DNA from: Streptomyces sp. AM 4-1-1
Lineage (GTDB): Bacteria > Actinomycetota > Actinomycetes > Streptomycetales > Streptomycetaceae
NCBI RefSeq assembly: GCF_029167625.1
Contig: NZ_CP119146.1
Coordinates: 186,001 to 250,000 of the forward strand
Direction: 5' to 3'
Length of the DNA: 64,000 nt
A program made the translations under genes and the position numbers. Position 1 is the first letter of the stretch. The number at the start of each line of letters is the position of its first letter. The notes beneath the pieces were generated by a model, which ran no database searches, was not told where the DNA came from, and saw only the letters and a list, made by a program, of their open reading frames with translations. Positions 8,067 to 17,568 of the stretch are shown one piece after another.

Positions 8067-9828
8067 TCAGGCGTTCGCGGCGCTCCGGGGCGTCGCCGGG
8101 GGGCGGAGCCGGGCGCGGCGCAGCCGGTCGGACCATGGAGCGTCGGCGGGCCCTACGGGGTGCTCGGGGATGGTGATCTCGTAGTGCGGGCAGCTACCGG
8201 GCTTTTCCGTCTCCAGGAGGGCGTGCCGGTGGGAGTTCGGGCACTGCTGGCGCTCGTGCTCCTCCCTCCAGTAGCGGACCGCCAGCGTGCGGCCGGTTCC
8301 GCCATCGCGTGCCTGGCTCGGCTGCTCCTCCCGGAAGCGCTCGCCCGCGTCCGGGTCCACCCACCAGTTCTCGACCTGGCCGGAGTCGCAGATGCCCCGT
8401 CGCCGTTCGGCCTCGCGCTTGCTGGGCTTGAGCTGGTGAACCTGGTGGGCCAGGACCCGCACCGTGGACCGCTTGTGCTGGGCCAGCAGTTCCCACAGGG
8501 CCCGCACGTGGCGGAGCATCAGCTCCTGGCCGCCCTGGCGGCCCGATCCGCTCAGGTACCGCTCAGGGTGGTGCGGGTCGCGAAGCCGGGTCTCGGGCTC
8601 CAGGACCTCGCCGGGGCGCGCCAGCAAGGTCTCGTACGGCGAGAAGGGCAGTTGTAGCAGCGACTCGTCGCACGTCAGCGCGGTGACCCACGTCCAGGGG
8701 GCGTTATCGGACGGAGGCTCCACCGGCTCCAGGAGCCGGTCGGGACGCAGAAGGAACCAGCCTTCTTCCGCCGGGGGCGACCACGGGCCCCACACGTAGC
8801 CGACGATGCGTCGGCCGTTGGGCAGCGCGAGGGGGGGTGTCGAGGAACAGCATGCCGCGCGAGGCGGGAAGGTGTGCGGGATCGAACGGGGTCGTGCTTT
8901 TCTCCGTCCGCCGCACCACGCGGCGCAGTGCCATCTGGCCGAGGGAGTCGCCGATCTGGAAGAGGCGGGCGGAGGAGGCCCGGTCGGCTTCCTGGCGCAG
9001 CTGCGTCACCACGGCCGCCTCCAGGCCGTCCGGATGTCCGTAGGGCGCCAGCCGCTCGCGCTCGCGGCGGTACACCTCGGCCTTTGCCCGCGCCCAGTCG
9101 AGACTCTGCCTGTGGGCTTCCACGTACCGGCGGCGCCACGTACGGATGTGGTGCTGGTCGGGAGTCTCCCAGGCCGCGTTGTCCGCGCGTGCGAGACTCC
9201 GGCCCGGGGTGGAGTCACCGGGACGCAGCCCCAGCTCGCGGAACCGGCGGACCTCGGCGTCGGCGTCATCGACGACGGCGTCCGGCGGGTCGATGATCAT
9301 CCGCTGGTGCCTGTCGTTCGGATCGAGTGCCCATTCCATGCCCGCGAGCTGCGCCAGCACCGCGCGAAGGGTCTGCTGGTCCGTCGTCTTCAGGAAGTCG
9401 AGAACGAGCATCTGGACCGTGTTCGGGTACGCGTCGGCCGCCGCGAACCGCAGTATGCGCTTGAGGAACGCGCTGCCCGGGCCGTGCTGGCCACCGGACA
9501 GTGTCAGCAGCTGATCCGCCGCCCGCTGGTCGCCCAGTGCCGCGTTTGCCAGGTGGTCGTACACCTGCCGGAAGACGGCCATCTCCTCTTCTTCGGTGAG
9601 GATGCGATCGAGGGCGCCCCGTACTCGCGCCGAGGATGCCGGTGGGACTTCTGCCGCGACCGGCGGCCGTACCAACTGACCGGCAGCGGCGTGCAGCTCC
9701 CGGTACAGCTCCAGCTGGAGTTCGGTGAGGATCAGGAGGTCGTTGGGCTTGACCGGAGTCCGCTTGGTGGCACGAGCGGCGATCGCCAGAAGCTCGGAAT
9801 CCGACAACTCGGGCATGTTCGAGTGCAT
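8067..9828 (-). pseudogene. Large unknown protein gene with a frameshift in a G7/C7 tract
   Basis: Two overlapping frames form one protein. The upstream part starts at the ATG at 9826-9828 after AGGGATG and runs about 330 residues (NDLLILTELQLELYRELHAA, then many helices). The downstream part begins in another frame and has no credible start of its own. Removing one base from the seven-G run at 8831-8837 joins them, giving FLDTP then LALPNGRRIVGYVWGPW and a protein of about 586 residues. The C-terminal part has conserved-looking Trp and Cys residues (WWVDPDAGERF, QQCPNSHRHALLE). No family recognised. Either the gene is broken, the tract is a sequencing error, or slippage occurs there. First gene of the P3 operon. 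Confidence 0.7.
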
Positions 9829-9896
9829 GTCATCCCTACCTGGACGTGGGGTGTTTGAGGAGAGGTCGTGGGTGCCGAGCACCAGGCGATGACATG

Positions 9897-9925
9897 ACAG
9901 TACACATTGAAATACTAATACGCAA
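9897..9925 (-). promoter_or_regulatory. R1 promoter P3
   Basis: Minus-strand -35 TTGCGT (9920-9925), 17-bp spacer starting ATTAG and ending TTTCAATGTG, and -10 TACTGT (9897-9902). It fits the R1 consensus fully and lies 68 bases upstream of the start at 9828. Confidence 0.85.
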
Positions 9926-10058
9926 CATCGAGTGAAGTGGGGCCCGCGCCTGGCGGGTGCGAGCACCCGTCCATGACGCGGCCGTTCAATGCGCTGGACC
10001 GCGCAGGGGGCGAGACGGGATCGCGCCTACCGTGCGACGCCCGCCCCGGCCCCTTGCG

Positions 10059-12122
10059 TCAGGCCAAGTAGTCGGCGACCAGGTCGGCGAAGTCCTCGGG
10101 GGTGAGGACCGTGACGCCGAGCGCGGCCGCCTTGACTGCCTTCGAGCTGGGCTTGCCTCCGGTGGACGGCGCGGCGACGAGGATGGACGTCTTCGCACTG
10201 ACGCTGCTGCCCGCGCGGCCGCCGGCCTTCTCGATCAGGGCGTTCATCTCGGACCGCCCGTAGGCCTCCAGTCGCCCGCTCATCTTGCCGGTGACCACCA
10301 CGACCTTCCCGGCCAGCGGACCTGCACCCTCCGCCGCCGGCGCCCCCTGGGGCTCGGTCATGTTGACGCCCGCCGCGATCAGCTTGTCGATGACCGGCGC
10401 CAGTGCGGCAACCTGCTCGACGATGACCGGGGCCTTCTCGGGGCCGATGCCCTCGACGCCCTGCAGAGCGGCAGCATCAGCCTGCCGGATGGCGTCCATG
10501 GTCCCGAAGTGCCGGGCGATGCGCCGGGACATGCTGCGCCCGGTGCCGAGCACGCCCAGTGCGCAGAAGACCCGGCTGAGAGGGAGTGTCTTGGCCGCCT
10601 CGATCTGCTCGGCGAGCTTGACGGCCCGCTTGGCACTCTTGGACGCCTCGGTGAGCTGCTCGGCCGTCAAGGTGAACAGGTCGGCAACGTCGTCCACGTT
10701 GCCGGACGCGACCAGGGCCGCCACGTAAGTCTTGCCGAGGCCGTCGATGTCGAGCATCTCGCGCTGCGCGGCGTACTCGATCAACGCCGGGAGCGCGCAC
10801 GCGGTGCCCTTTGCGCATCGCCACCGCTTCTGCGCCTTGTTGATCTCGCCACCACAGTTCGGGCAGACCTCGGGCAGCGGCACCTCGCGCGCCCCCTCCG
10901 GACGCAGCTGGACCACGGCCCCCTGCACCCGGGGGATGATGTCGCCGGCCTTGTAGACCGTCACGGTATCGCCGAGGTGGAGGTCGCGCCGGCGAATGTC
11001 GGCGGGGTTGTGGAGGGTGGCCCGGGTGACGTTGGAACCGTCGATCTCCACCGAGGTGAGGATCGCGGTCGGCGCGAGGACCCCGGTGCGGCCCACCTCC
11101 CACACGACGTCCTCCAGGACGGTCTGCCGTTCGACCGCGGGGAGCTTGACCGCGATGGCCCAGTGAGGGAAGCGGGAGCCGAACCCGGCCGCCGTCTGTT
11201 CTCCCGTGTCGTTCATCTTGATCACCACCCCGTCGATTCCGACGGGCAGATCCGCACGCATGGCGGCGATCGCGTCAACCCGCTCCTGTGCTGCGGCCAG
11301 GTCGGCGACGACGTGGAGCCCGGCCGGGGAGTCCGCGGTCGTCTGGATGCCGGCTGCGGCCACGGCGGCCAGGGTCTCGGCGTGCATGGCTCCGCCGGGC
11401 AGGAACGATACGCCGTCCAGTTCGACCGCGCCGTAGGCCCAGAACGTCATCTGGAGCCGGTACGGCCGGTCCTTCGCCCTCAGCGTCCCGGCCGTACCGT
11501 TGCGGGGGTTGGCGAAGACCTGCGCATTGTGAGCGGCACGGACCTCGTTCGCCTTCTCGAACTGCTCCTGTGTGAAGGCGACCTCGCCGCGGACCTCGAC
11601 GGTGACCGGCTCGGCCAGACGCTCGGGGAGGCCGTCGATCTGGCCGATGACGTGGCTGATGTCCTCGCCGTGACTGCCGTCACCGCGGGTGATGATCTGC
11701 ACGAGACGGCCGTCGCGATACCGAGCGGCCACGGCAGCACCGTCGATCTTCGGCTCCACAGTGAACCCGCCCTGCGGCGCGCGGCCCAGACGGCGCTGGA
11801 CCGAGGCGCCCCATGTCACCAGGCCCTCGGCGTCGAAGACGTTGTCCAGGCTCAGGAGACGAGTGGTGTGCGCGACGTCGCCGACGGGCGCTGCACCGTC
11901 GGCCACGAGCCCGGTGGGGGAGTCCGGGGAGACCTCGGAGGGATTCTCCTCCTCCCAGGCCTGCACCGACCGTCGGAGCTGATCGTACGAAGCGTCGTCC
12001 AGGACGCTGTCGCCTTCACCGTAGTACGCCTGCGAGGCCTCGCGCAGGAGCTGGAGCGCGGCCTCGTACTCGATGCGGTTGGACACGGCAGACTGCGCCT
12101 GAGCGGCGGGAAGAGTCGTCAT
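10059..12122 (-). CDS. ligA: NAD-dependent DNA ligase (LigA)
   Basis: A 687-residue LigA with all domains: Ia-like N-terminus with YYGEGDSVLDDASYDQL, nucleotidyltransferase with catalytic Lys125 in EPKIDG, OB fold, a four-Cys zinc finger (Cys420, 423, 436 and 442), helix-hairpin-helix region (LQGVEGIGPEKA) and a C-terminal BRCT domain (GKVVVVTGKMSGR). It seals nicks during replication and repair. It is slightly shorter than the usual chromosomal ligase and probably an additional, element-borne copy. It follows the SAV_2336-like gene under P4 after a 245-base gap. The ATG at 12120-12122 has AGGA about 10 bases upstream. Confidence 0.95.
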   Translation of the reverse strand: MTTLPAAQAQSAVSNRIEYEAALQLLREASQAYYGEGDSVLDDASYDQLRRSVQAWEEENPSEVSPDSPTGLVADGAAPVGDVAHTTRLLSLDNVFDAEGLVTWGASVQRRLGRAPQGGFTVEPKIDGAAVAARYRDGRLVQIITRGDGSHGEDISHVIGQIDGLPERLAEPVTVEVRGEVAFTQEQFEKANEVRAAHNAQVFANPRNGTAGTLRAKDRPYRLQMTFWAYGAVELDGVSFLPGGAMHAETLAAVAAAGIQTTADSPAGLHVVADLAAAQERVDAIAAMRADLPVGIDGVVIKMNDTGEQTAAGFGSRFPHWAIAVKLPAVERQTVLEDVVWEVGRTGVLAPTAILTSVEIDGSNVTRATLHNPADIRRRDLHLGDTVTVYKAGDIIPRVQGAVVQLRPEGAREVPLPEVCPNCGGEINKAQKRWRCAKGTACALPALIEYAAQREMLDIDGLGKTYVAALVASGNVDDVADLFTLTAEQLTEASKSAKRAVKLAEQIEAAKTLPLSRVFCALGVLGTGRSMSRRIARHFGTMDAIRQADAAALQGVEGIGPEKAPVIVEQVAALAPVIDKLIAAGVNMTEPQGAPAAEGAGPLAGKVVVVTGKMSGRLEAYGRSEMNALIEKAGGRAGSSVSAKTSILVAAPSTGGKPSSKAVKAAALGVTVLTPEDFADLVADYLA

Positions 12123-12367
12123 GAGGGTGATCCTCTCTTAAGGGTCTGACAGTGGCCGCGCGCCCGGATGCAAGGGCACGTAGGGCAACGCGGGTCACCG
12201 AAGGTGAGCGGATGGCTTGATGCCGGGACGGGCGGTTCACGCCCAGCGCCCCGAACACAGCGGGTGAAGAGAAGAGGTAGCAGAGGATTGTTCGGCCCCA
12301 GGCAGTGCTGAGGGGTGAAGAGGGCGGCGAACGGTGACGCCGACGAGTGGATGCGGAAACCGCGTCC

Positions 12368-13336
12368 CTAGCCGACGAGTCGCGAAGCCTCCGCGCTCAC
12401 CAGGGCGCGCCGCATCGACGGCTCAGCTTGCCGCAGCAGAGCCACCGTGCGAGCGAGCGAGGAACGCGGCACTGTGCGCAGCAGCACGGAGGCAACGTCG
12501 TCTCGGAATGCGTAAGTACCGGGGCGACCGGGGACGGCACGGAGCAGGCCGCTCAGAATCACCTCGGCCAGGTGGCTCGGACACGGAGCCGTCCCGATCG
12601 AGCGGTGCACCAACTGCATCACCGGCAAGTGGGGGACGCCTGCCGCCAAGTACCCCGCGAGACGGACCGCTTCGGGGGAAGCAGTGGCGCGGAAGCGGAG
12701 GACCAGTTCCTCAGCAGCGAGCCCCGTCAGAGAGGCGGTCCCTTCGGCCGGAAGTGCGGGCGGAATGAAAGCGACCGCCGCCGGGACCTCGATACCGCCG
12801 CCGAGGAGCGCGAACCAGTTCTCCAGCCAAGGAGAGGCGGGTTCCAGAACCGGCACAGGGATGCTGTCCGCCCCCGTGTCGGGCGCACTGTCGTACGCCG
12901 CGAAGCGCAGTTCGGAGTTGGCGGCTCCGGCGGCCGGGGCGTAGATGCTCCCGGGCGTCCCGGGCAGCGCCGTGCGCTGCCACATGCGCTCCGGCAGCGG
13001 CTGAACCACCGCCACCGGGCGCACACGCGCCCAGCTGCGCAGAGTCTTGTACCAGCGTTCACCGGCCGGGCCGGGGTGCCACTGAGGGCCGGAGCAGTTG
13101 CTGAGCACGAGGGTCACCAGTCGGTCATCCTCGCCCTGTCGTCCTCGCAGCGTGCCATCGGCCTTGAGAACGGCCACCGTCACACTCTGGAAAGGGCTAC
13201 TCCGGGCGAGGGACTGGCGCAGTTCCCGCAGCAGCGGTCCCCACATTGACATCGTGGGCCCGGCATCGAAGACAAGCTGGAGGCGATACGCCGGAGCCCT
13301 GTTCAGGGCTGAGGCCGTGTTCGTCCGTATGGTCAC
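12368..13336 (-). CDS. SAV_2336 N-terminal-domain-family protein
   Basis: A 322-residue protein that matches the SAV_2336 family from memory: RLQLVFDAGPTMSMWGPLLR resembles the VWA-like strand with its Asp and SMW motif, followed by LVTLVLSNCSGPQWHPG and VRPVAVVQPLPERMWQRTALP. In other streptomycetes this domain is often fused to effector modules (TPR, NACHT, protease); here it stands alone. First gene after R1 promoter P4, followed by ligA. A GAGGCCCGGACC hairpin sits in its leader. Role unknown; a regulatory or conflict role is inferred from family context. Confidence 0.75.
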   Translation of the reverse strand: MTIRTNTASALNRAPAYRLQLVFDAGPTMSMWGPLLRELRQSLARSSPFQSVTVAVLKADGTLRGRQGEDDRLVTLVLSNCSGPQWHPGPAGERWYKTLRSWARVRPVAVVQPLPERMWQRTALPGTPGSIYAPAAGAANSELRFAAYDSAPDTGADSIPVPVLEPASPWLENWFALLGGGIEVPAAVAFIPPALPAEGTASLTGLAAEELVLRFRATASPEAVRLAGYLAAGVPHLPVMQLVHRSIGTAPCPSHLAEVILSGLLRAVPGRPGTYAFRDDVASVLLRTVPRSSLARTVALLRQAEPSMRRALVSAEASRLVG

Positions 13337-13366
13337 GTCGTCTCCTTGGGGCCTCGGTGAGGGGGC

Positions 13367-13404
13367 GAGGCCCGGACCGGACGGGGGGTGTCGGTCCGGG
13401 CCTC
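13367..13404 (-). promoter_or_regulatory. Leader hairpin upstream of the SAV_2336-family gene
   Basis: A perfect 12-bp inverted repeat, GAGGCCCGGACC (13367-13378) and GGTCCGGGCCTC (13393-13404). It lies in the transcribed leader between P4 and the gene start at 13336, so attenuation or mRNA stabilisation is possible. Confidence 0.5.
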
Positions 13405-13509
13405 ACGGCCCCGGCCGCCGAGGGGAGAGCCACGGCCAGGGCGAGCCGCGCGAAGCGGCTCCTTCGGAATTGGCTTGGTGTGGGGCGGCTTCCCGCCCTC
13501 ATGACAACT

Positions 13510-13538
13510 ACAATACATGCTGAAATAAAAGTACGCAA
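13510..13538 (-). promoter_or_regulatory. R1 promoter P4
   Basis: Minus-strand -35 TTGCGT (13533-13538), 17-bp spacer containing ATTTCAGCATG, and -10 TATTGT (13510-13515). Its leader of about 170 bases is among the longest of the set. Confidence 0.8.
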
Positions 13539-13672
13539 CACTCGCTCCTGGGTCGGGTCGTCACAAGTACCTGACCACCCTGCCCCGTTGTGTCTCCCTT
13601 TCGGCGAACCTGGTCGCCGGAGAAGCCCAGGAGCGGCGGCGCGGCCCTCCGCACGCCGGCCCCTGCGGTCGC

Positions 13673-14332
13673 CTAAGCCGCGCCGTCCTGGGTCTGGCCC
13701 TCGACGCGATGCAGCACGTGCGGGGCGATGAGGTCAGCGCCGCCGTCATCCCACCGCACGGCCTGGAAGGCGTACGGGGCGGCGCCCTCCGCCATGCCGA
13801 AGGTGTGCCCGGAGCGTTCCGTCCCCCGGGCCCGCATGACCACGTGCGTTCCGTCCGCGTAGTAGGTGAGCGTGGGATCGAACATGGTCGCGGGGCGGGT
13901 CACGTCCGATGCCAGGGGGCGCGCCCGGATCACGATGTCTGCGACCTTGTCGGCGTCGACACCAGGGATGTTCATGCCACGGTCGGGCTCGACCTTCCAG
14001 GACAGGCCGGGGAACAGGCGGTTCACCTGCGCGCGGACCCACTGCCACGCCTCGTCCGAGGCCTCCTCGGTGGGCTCGTTCGCAGAGGAGTGCCAGCCCT
14101 CGGCACAGTCCGCGCCCTGTTCGCCGAGGAGGGCCATCACCTCGGCGCGGGTGATCTCGTCCGGGAGCTGGGTGCCGGCCTGCAAGCGGTGGGCGTACCG
14201 GTGGAAGAGCTGGAAGGCCAGGGACTCGCCGTCCAGGTGATGGGCGTAGACGATCCGCAGGACCGTCCCGTGTCCCTCGGAGTCGGGGACCAAGGTGGCG
14301 ATGGCGGGCGGCGGTGTGGAGTTGATGGCCAT
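13673..14332 (-). CDS. Unknown soluble protein, last gene of the P5 operon
   Basis: A 219-residue protein starting MAINST with GGAG 8 bases upstream. It has a beta-rich start (TVLRIVYAHHLDGESLAFQL), a helical middle (EEASDEAWQWVRAQVNRLF) and a C-terminal strand-rich region (LTYYADGTHVVMRARG, FQAVRWDDGGAD). No catalytic motif. It follows the methyltransferase-like gene after a gap that contains a GC-rich inverted repeat (about 14368-14400). Confidence 0.7.
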   Translation of the reverse strand: MAINSTPPPAIATLVPDSEGHGTVLRIVYAHHLDGESLAFQLFHRYAHRLQAGTQLPDEITRAEVMALLGEQGADCAEGWHSSANEPTEEASDEAWQWVRAQVNRLFPGLSWKVEPDRGMNIPGVDADKVADIVIRARPLASDVTRPATMFDPTLTYYADGTHVVMRARGTERSGHTFGMAEGAAPYAFQAVRWDDGGADLIAPHVLHRVEGQTQDGAA

Positions 14333-14410
14333 GAGAGGGCTCCGTTTCGTGCAGGGATGAGGAGGTGAGCGGCGGCCGGCCGCGGGATGCGGCACGGCCG
14401 CCGCGCCGGG

Positions 14411-15316
14411 TCAGGAGGGTGGAACGAACTGCCACGGCCAGAACGGCGGGCGGGTCGTGGTGGGGTACAGCACCGGCCGGGCCTTCTGCTCGGCGCTCGC
14501 CCGCTCGGCGCGCCTTTGTACGGCCTGCTCCAGAACCCGGGGATGCTTCAGGGCGTCGCCGCAGGAGACGGTCACGTGCGGGCCGAGCCTCCAGAGCTGC
14601 GCGTTCACGGCGCAGCACGCGGCGTTGAGTGGGTCGAGGTCGTTCAGCCACCAGCGGTACTCGGCGGGGTCGGCGCCGAAGTACCGCATCGTGGCAGCGG
14701 CGGCCCGGGTCATCGTGCCCGTCCCAGCCGCGGGTTCGAGGAGCAGATCGCCGGGCCTGCGGTCGGTGGAGAGAAGGATGTCGCCGACGTTGTTGGCAGC
14801 CGCCGCCGGAGTGAAGAACTCGCCGGTCGACTGCCGTTCGCTGTAGCTGCGCATCCGGGTGATGAGCAGGCCGAGGACATCGTCGGACTCGGCGCGGGCG
14901 GTGTCGGAGCAGTACTCCAGCAGCCCTGCGCGCACGAGGATCCGGGCGTAGTCGGCCAGGCCGCGGACGTCGCTGTCGGTGGGGCGGGAGAGCCAGTCGT
15001 GGAGCGGGCGGGCGGCCTCGGTCAGGTCCGGGTCGTAGGTCCAGAACGAGTTCCATCCCGCTCGAAGGGTGTCGACGAGTTGTTCGTCGTCGAGGGGGAG
15101 CAGGAGCGGGCCGTAGTCGGGGCCGTCCGGTCGTGAGGGCGCGCAGAGGGCGAGCGCAGCCAGGGTGCCGACCGCGATGGCCCGGTCGCCGGAGCCCCCG
15201 CGGTTGGATGTCCACCAGGCGTGCGCGGTGTCTGCGATGGCGTGGGCGTGGTCCCGCCCGCTTTCGGGCGCCATGGCGCGGCGCAGTCCGGCGGGCGGGA
15301 TGCCGTACAGGGTCAC
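14411..15316 (-). CDS. N6-methyltransferase-like protein lacking NPPY
   Basis: A 301-residue protein with the HsdM-type layout GEFFTPAAAANNVGDIL, AdoMet motif I (LLLEPAAGTGTMTRAA) and an acidic motif II strand (WWLNDLDPLNAACCAVNAQL), then VSCGDAL. The chain stops where the catalytic NPP[YF] motif should follow; only RPPFWPW is present. It may bind AdoMet without methylating DNA, or act with a partner. A second protein with the same architecture and the same missing segment is at 36301-37317. It overlaps the upstream gene by 4 bases in the P5 operon. Confidence 0.75.
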   Translation of the reverse strand: MTLYGIPPAGLRRAMAPESGRDHAHAIADTAHAWWTSNRGGSGDRAIAVGTLAALALCAPSRPDGPDYGPLLLPLDDEQLVDTLRAGWNSFWTYDPDLTEAARPLHDWLSRPTDSDVRGLADYARILVRAGLLEYCSDTARAESDDVLGLLITRMRSYSERQSTGEFFTPAAAANNVGDILLSTDRRPGDLLLEPAAGTGTMTRAAAATMRYFGADPAEYRWWLNDLDPLNAACCAVNAQLWRLGPHVTVSCGDALKHPRVLEQAVQRRAERASAEQKARPVLYPTTTRPPFWPWQFVPPS

Positions 15317-15870
15317 GCCGCGCTCTCCGGCCCCTGCGCGATGAGGCGGTCGAGCTCGGCGACGAACGGCGGCAGGAGGGTCCGCTTGCTGCCCGGGCGC
15401 CGGGAGCCGAAGGGCCGCAGCATCCCGGGGCGGCCGCTGCGCTGGAAGTCGCTGTCGATGATCCAGGTCGGGTCTCCGGGCATCCGGGACAGGCGGTAGG
15501 CGGCCTTGTCGAGCAGCGAGCTGTGCTCGAAGAGAAGGAGTTCGGCGTACCAGCCGGTGACAGCTCCGGCCTGACGCTCCTCAAGGACCGGCACGACGCC
15601 GGTGTGCTCCAGGGCGTTGTCCTCGTCCGGGACGGTGGTGGTGAACGTCTGGGCGGTGCGCAGCGGGGCCAGGACCCGTTCTGCGGCTCGATGGGCTTCG
15701 GGGTAGCCGATCGGGTCGGCGATCAGGCACCGTCCGGCGAGGGTGAGCGGATCGTGGGTGGCGGAGGCGGGGAGATCCAGCGGGGCGAGCTCCCGCAACA
15801 GCGCCTCGTGACCGAGGGTGGCGAGGTACCAGTGCTGCTGGGTACGGGTGTTCGGGGGCATGGTGTCCAT
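15313..15870 (-). CDS. Unknown protein of the P5 operon
   Basis: A 185-residue protein starting MDTMPPNTRTQQHW, with a GGAAGG Shine-Dalgarno. It contains a helical Ala/Leu-rich N-terminal half and a basic Pro/Gly-rich region near the end (FQRSGRPGMLRPFGSRRPGSKR). Its end overlaps the start of the methyltransferase-like gene (ATGA), suggesting translational coupling and perhaps a shared complex. No family recognised. Confidence 0.65.
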   Translation of the reverse strand: MDTMPPNTRTQQHWYLATLGHEALLRELAPLDLPASATHDPLTLAGRCLIADPIGYPEAHRAAERVLAPLRTAQTFTTTVPDEDNALEHTGVVPVLEERQAGAVTGWYAELLLFEHSSLLDKAAYRLSRMPGDPTWIIDSDFQRSGRPGMLRPFGSRRPGSKRTLLPPFVAELDRLIAQGPESAA

Positions 15871-15922
15871 GGGGCCCTTCCTGGGGGCGGCGGGCGCTGG
15901 CGGATGGGCCGCGCCCAGCGGG

Positions 15923-16285
15923 TCAGTTCGGGGGCGCGTCGTGGCGGCGGGGCCGGCCGCGGTGAAGGCCGATGACGGTGCCGACCTCGAAGCCGCGGGC
16001 CAGGCCGAAGAGTTCGCCCATGCGCCTGCGGGTCTCGGTGCTCTGCCGCTCACGTCCGGGCACGTAGAAGCCGTCTTGGGTGAGGAAGCTGATGATCTTG
16101 GTATTGACGTCGGCGCGGGTGACATCGAGTGCGGTGACGCGGCCGTGCGTGGTGTAGCGGCGGCTGTCGAGGCCGACGAAGGCGTCGTCGGTGCCGATGG
16201 TGAGAATCTCTCCGGGGTTGGTCCAGTTGTAGTCCGTGGCGGACACGCGGTAGTGCTGGTCGAAGGCGGGGATGATCAGTTTCAT
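15923..16285 (-). CDS. Small unknown beta-rich protein
   Basis: A 120-residue protein beginning MKLIIPAFDQHYRVSATDYN. The N-terminal two thirds look like beta strands (GEILTIGTDDAFVGLD, TTHGRVTALDV) and the tail is basic (LHRGRPRRHDAPPN). Shine-Dalgarno is weak (GGAA). Second gene of the P5 operon, between the 190-residue and 185-residue unknown proteins. Confidence 0.65.
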   Translation of the reverse strand: MKLIIPAFDQHYRVSATDYNWTNPGEILTIGTDDAFVGLDSRRYTTHGRVTALDVTRADVNTKIISFLTQDGFYVPGRERQSTETRRRMGELFGLARGFEVGTVIGLHRGRPRRHDAPPN

Positions 16286-16359
16286 CGGGTGTGTTCCGTG
16301 GCGACCCAGCCGGGAGCGAGCGCGGCCGCCGGGGCCGAGTCCTCGCTCCCGGGTCTGGC

Positions 16360-16932
16360 TCAGGCGTGCGCCGCCTCGGCCTCCTCGTCCTCTGCCTTGA
16401 GGTCTTCGAAGTAGTTGCGAGCGCTGTCGACCATGCCGGGGACGTCGCACCCGAAGGACTCGGCCGCGTCCAGGAGCGCCGCGAGCATGGCGGCCTCTCG
16501 TTCGGCCCCGGCGGCGGCGACGGCGCACAGGACATCGAGCTTCACGGGGTACGCCTCGCTGCGCAGCCCCTCGGCGGCCTGGTGGAGCTCATGGGCGGTG
16601 ACCCGCCCGTCCGTCAGGCAGAAGACCTGAGCGACCAGATCTCCGATCACGCGATCGGCGCTTTCCTGGTCGTCAACGACCCGGTCGTCGGGGATGCTGA
16701 AGGCGATCTGGGCCATGGCCTCGGCCGCGAGGACGCCGAGCCGTACGCGCTCGGCCAGCTTGGGAACGGGCAACAGGGCTTTGGGGGCCTGCCTGTTGTA
16801 GGCCTCCAGCGCCGCGTGGGCCCATGCGGCGCGGTCCGCGAGGGTGCACTCGCGTGCGGGGTTCATGTTGACGCCGGATTCCGCGGCTGCGGTGAAGCGA
16901 GCAGCCTTGCGGTCGGGGATGGACGTGTCCAC
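16360..16932 (-). CDS. Helical unknown protein, first gene of the P5 operon
   Basis: A 190-residue protein with GTG at 16930-16932 and AGAGGA 7 bases upstream. It is almost entirely predicted helix (AAWAHAALEAYNRQAPKALL, AEREAAMLAALLDAAESFG) and ends in an acidic Glu/Ala tail (KAEDEEAEAAHA). It lies 72 bases downstream of R1 promoter P5. Function unknown. Confidence 0.7.
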   Translation of the reverse strand: MDTSIPDRKAARFTAAAESGVNMNPARECTLADRAAWAHAALEAYNRQAPKALLPVPKLAERVRLGVLAAEAMAQIAFSIPDDRVVDDQESADRVIGDLVAQVFCLTDGRVTAHELHQAAEGLRSEAYPVKLDVLCAVAAAGAEREAAMLAALLDAAESFGCDVPGMVDSARNYFEDLKAEDEEAEAAHA

Positions 16933-17004
16933 GGTCGTTCCTCTGGGTGAGGTTTCAAGATGGTGGTGTGCGTGAGAGCGGTACGTCGCTCGATCACGAC
17001 AACC

Positions 17005-17033
17005 ACACTACATATTGATTCATGAATACGCAA
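17005..17033 (-). promoter_or_regulatory. R1 promoter P5
   Basis: Minus-strand -35 TTGCGT (17028-17033), 17-bp spacer starting ATTCA and ending AATCAATATG, and -10 TAGTGT (17005-17010). It starts 7 bases after the stop of the mom-like 3' fragment. Confidence 0.85.
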
Positions 17034-17039
17034 CATGCT

Positions 17040-17327
17040 CTAGTTGGGTCGACGGGCATCTGCCCACTTCGGGTAGGGGAGTGCTGGCATGCCGAAGACC
17101 GCCCTCGACCGCTCGGCCCGAGTACGGCCAACGGGCAGGGCATACCTATATGTCCCCGGGTGCCTCTGGCGCCTGGCCCCGATCTGTTCCAACGCGGTGC
17201 GCAGCCAGGCACGCCGGTCGGCCCCCGCAGGGCGCTGCGAGGCGCCCAGCGCCATGATGCGGCGCTCGAACCCGTCAGCACCACGGTCTCCGGTGACGAA
17301 CTTGGCGATAGACCGGGCCGAAGCGCG
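17040..17327 (-). pseudogene. mom: mom-like gene, 3' fragment separated from its 5' part
   Basis: Ninety-five codons plus stop, with no start of their own, encode the C-terminal part of a Mom-like DNA-modification protein (SARSIAKFVTGDRGADGF, AWLRTALEQIGARR, RHPGTYRYALPVGR, LPYPKWAD). The N-terminal part is at 30678-31340. Joining 30678 to 17327 through the shared GCGCG restores a single frame of 316 codons (VLPSGVRASARSIAKF across the join). The stop at 17040 lies 7 bases before promoter P5, the same operon-to-promoter spacing seen elsewhere in the backbone. Confidence 0.75.
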
Positions 17328-17568
17328 CGAGTTCGCAGATTCCTGGACGCCCCTGGTGCGGAACCCGCGCGGGGATGGCTCTTTTCTGCCGCGTTCCGCG
17401 GCGGGTTCGAGCGGTGACTTGCCCGGTGTCGCGGTGTTCCAGATGCCCGTCTGGGATGCCGTCACTCGATAGGAACGGGTGGTGAAGTCCGGCCAGATCG
17501 ACCGCCTCACGCCAGTAGGCTGGCCGCGGTCCTTTGACCACGTCCCCTCGCCTCCAGGAAGAGCTGCC

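Noticed and set aside
9957..12149. Plus-strand frame of 730 codons opposite the ligase
   Set aside because: Antisense shadow of ligA; composition is typical of complement reading in high-GC DNA and it has no motif.
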